From assembly GCA_014378085.1 (NCBI GenBank), contig JACMOJ010000366.1, positions 1-9,242 of the forward strand: DNA of 9,242 nt, in the 5' to 3' direction. Position 1 is the stretch's first letter. Each line of letters opens with the position of its first letter. Under the pieces are notes generated by a model. The model was not told the DNA's origin and ran no database searches. It saw nothing but the letters and a program-made list of their open reading frames with translations. Shown in pieces: positions 8,131 to 9,242 of the stretch. This DNA is from Burkholderiales bacterium (lineage in GTDB: Bacteria; Pseudomonadota; Gammaproteobacteria; Burkholderiales; Usitatibacteraceae). The position numbers and the translations under genes are program-made.

Positions 8131-8153
8131 CTGGGGCTAGCCTAGGACTTCAA
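8110..8153. terminator. Inverted repeat spanning the two convergent gene ends
   Basis: TTGAAGTC (8110-8117) in the last codons of pip is exactly complementary to GACTTCAA (8146-8153) in the last codons of the opposite gene. The 28-bp loop holds an 8-bp palindrome GGCTAGCC (8135-8142). The gap between the stops is only 11 bp, so a terminator must overlap coding sequence. This is the only candidate seen, and it lacks a T-run. Confidence 0.3.
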
Positions 8154-8984
8154 CAGGCTCCCGACATCGTCAGCATAACCAGACAACTTGCGCTGTACGG
8201 CTTGTTTTTGTTTCGGTGTGGCGAGCTGCAGCAACTCGGCCGTAAGCCGCGTCGCGAGCTGTTGTTGCCTCTCCCATTTTGCGCGGTACTCCTCCGCGCG
8301 GCGCTGCTCCGGCGACAGCAGCAACACCCGCAGCTCGCTTGCCAACACGGCGGCATCGACTTTATTTTGTAGCAACGCCACGAAACCCGCCTGCCAGCGT
8401 TTACGGTCTGCCAAACGGAGCTCCTCCGAAAAGGGCATCTCTTCGACCCGCGCCCGCAAAACGGTCAGTTGTTCCGGGCTCAACCGGCCCAGCCAACCTT
8501 CGAACCGGTCGACATACCGCTCGACGCGTTTGCGTCGGCGTTCTTCCAGCGTGAGCTTCATTTCCTTGGCAAGCTTGGCGTTATCCGTCGCAAGCTTGCG
8601 TTCCAGAAACGCGATCTGTTGCGGCTCCAGTAATTGCAGAAAGCTAACCATGTCAGGCATCGCTTTCTCCGCGAGGCGCTCAGCGGCTAAACGGCCTTGT
8701 CCGTAGAACGCATCGATATTCTCAACCGCAACCGGCCGCGCGACTTGTTCGTGGGCGTCATTCAGTAACTTTCGATAGGTAGGCAGCTCGCTCGCCCGAT
8801 GCCAGTCGATCAACCTTTCGATCCGCGGCTTCAGCCATGCGCGCTGCGGACCCGTTAAATCAAACCAATCATCAACCACATAGGCAACCGCAGTTGGCGC
8901 GTTGTTGTAGGCGAGATTCACCACGCCGCAGGCACTGAGTGCGGCAAGAAGCAAAATTCCAACGATAATACGAGCTGACTGCAT
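8142..8984 (-). CDS. DUF6279-like lipoprotein
   Basis: 280 residues. A lipoprotein signal peptide is clear: a short N-region with R5, a hydrophobic stretch 6-16 and a lipobox LSAC with the acylated cysteine at C19. G20 after Cys favours export to the outer membrane. Residues after 30 are predicted mostly helical and very rich in Arg, Glu, Leu and Gln. They include WFDLTGPQRAWLKPRI near 41-56 and two similar L-S/T-P-x-Q patterns (LSPEQL, LSPEQR). This agrees with the DUF6279 lipoproteins of proteobacteria as I recall them; the function is unknown. The start at 8984 is set by the signal peptide, since no convincing ribosome-binding site precedes it. A periplasmic coiled-coil scaffold or chaperone-like role is possible but only a guess. 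Confidence 0.82.
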   Translation of the reverse strand: MQSARIIVGILLLAALSACGVVNLAYNNAPTAVAYVVDDWFDLTGPQRAWLKPRIERLIDWHRASELPTYRKLLNDAHEQVARPVAVENIDAFYGQGRLAAERLAEKAMPDMVSFLQLLEPQQIAFLERKLATDNAKLAKEMKLTLEERRRKRVERYVDRFEGWLGRLSPEQLTVLRARVEEMPFSEELRLADRKRWQAGFVALLQNKVDAAVLASELRVLLLSPEQRRAEEYRAKWERQQQLATRLTAELLQLATPKQKQAVQRKLSGYADDVGSLLKS

Positions 8985-9030
8985 GACACTATTTTACCGG
9001 GCTCGCGCCACCCGTGTGCGATTTCCCATC

Positions 9031-9178
9031 CGCCACGCCAAATAGGCCACGCCAAACAGGCCACGACAAACCGGGGCCGATAAAACGGCCCGACAAAACG
9101 CCCCGACAAATAGCCCCGACAAATAGCCTTAACAAACGCCCCAACAAATAGCCTTAACAAACGTCCCAACAAATAGCC
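9031..9178. repeat. Degenerate 12-14 bp tandem repeat array (about 11 units)
   Basis: Units follow the pattern GCC-variable-ACAAA-T/C-A/C. Lengths shift along the array: four units of 14 bp (9031-9086), three of 13 bp (9087-9125), then alternating 12 and 13 bp. The alternation makes a 25-bp higher-order repeat at 9113-9137 and 9138-9162, with a partial third copy at 9163-9178. Divergence is greatest at the left end. The array fills most of the spacer between the lipoprotein gene and the plus-strand start at 9179. Confidence 0.9.
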
Positions 9179-9242
9179 ATGCCGAAGTTTCTAAAAGCAG
9201 TACGTCTCGATGACTCTGACGCAGAACTTTATAAAACAAGTG
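9179..9242 (+). CDS. Start of a gene truncated by the window edge (possibly DUF6505-like)
   Basis: ATG at 9179 opens 21 codons that run to the window end without a stop, beginning MPKFLKAVRLDDSD. The pattern F-L-K-A-x-R-L-D-x-S-D resembles the start of small DUF6505 proteins as I recall them, but 21 residues are too few for a firm call. Base composition changes sharply from the repeat array to gene-like sequence exactly at the ATG. No Shine-Dalgarno sequence is present, because the leader is made of repeat units. Confidence 0.5.
   Translation, partial: MPKFLKAVRLDDSDAELYKTS

Noticed and set aside
8918..9172. Minus-strand open frame through the right-hand repeat array
   Set aside because: Its sequence is a translation of the repeats overlapping the lipoprotein start in another frame. 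The 12-14 bp units do not preserve a frame.
9031..9178. CRISPR-like array
   Set aside because: Units are contiguous, 12-14 bp and degenerate, with no spacers and no cas genes.

Overview
The window looks like ordinary chromosome from a polyhydroxybutyrate (PHB)-storing betaproteobacterium. Three things suggest this: an intracellular PHB depolymerase with a Cys-Asp-His triad like that of Ralstonia PhaZa1, a PhaM-type granule protein in the same operon, and a divergent mrp/metG pair. The pair alone is also found in Gammaproteobacteria such as E. coli. Genus cannot be read from the sequence. No phage, transposon, CRISPR, tRNA or rRNA gene was seen, and I found no clear undescribed multi-gene system.

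Layout. (1) 1-329, minus: the 5' part of mrp/apbC, an Fe-S cluster carrier ATPase cut by the window edge. (2) 330-602: divergent promoter region and metG leader, with a 12-bp tandem repeat. (3) 603-3462, plus: a tight three-gene run made of metG, a small GGQ release-factor-like protein and acylphosphatase. Both junctions are ATGA stop/start overlaps. (4) 3463-3601: spacer with a perfect 14-bp palindrome and a long hairpin. (5) 3602-4684, plus: a class III nucleotide cyclase fused to a C-terminal PilZ-like domain, the most interesting protein here. (6) 4685-4750: convergent spacer with two overlapping, mutually exclusive hairpins. (7) 6932 down to 4751, minus: a probable operon phaZ-phaM-DUF952. 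phaZ and phaM abut with no spacer, and a 9-bp tandem repeat of eight units lies between phaM and the DUF952 gene. (8) 6933-7164: divergent control region with a 13-bp dyad next to a possible phaZ -10 element. (9) 7165-8130, plus: proline iminopeptidase, converging on (10) 8984-8142, minus: a DUF6279-like lipoprotein. (11) 8985-9178: spacer with a degenerate 12-14 bp repeat array that runs up to (12) the start of a truncated plus-strand gene at 9179.

Functional themes. The metG cluster joins charging of Met-tRNA, a possible ribosome-rescue hydrolase and a small acyl-phosphate hydrolase by translational coupling. The phaZ-phaM unit pairs mobilisation of stored PHB with a granule/nucleoid-associated protein. 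The cyclase-PilZ fusion could connect cyclic-di-GMP sensing to cAMP synthesis. Three unrelated short tandem repeats lie in three spacers within 9 kb, suggesting a genome prone to repeat slippage. Functional calls rest on motifs read by eye; no database search was made.
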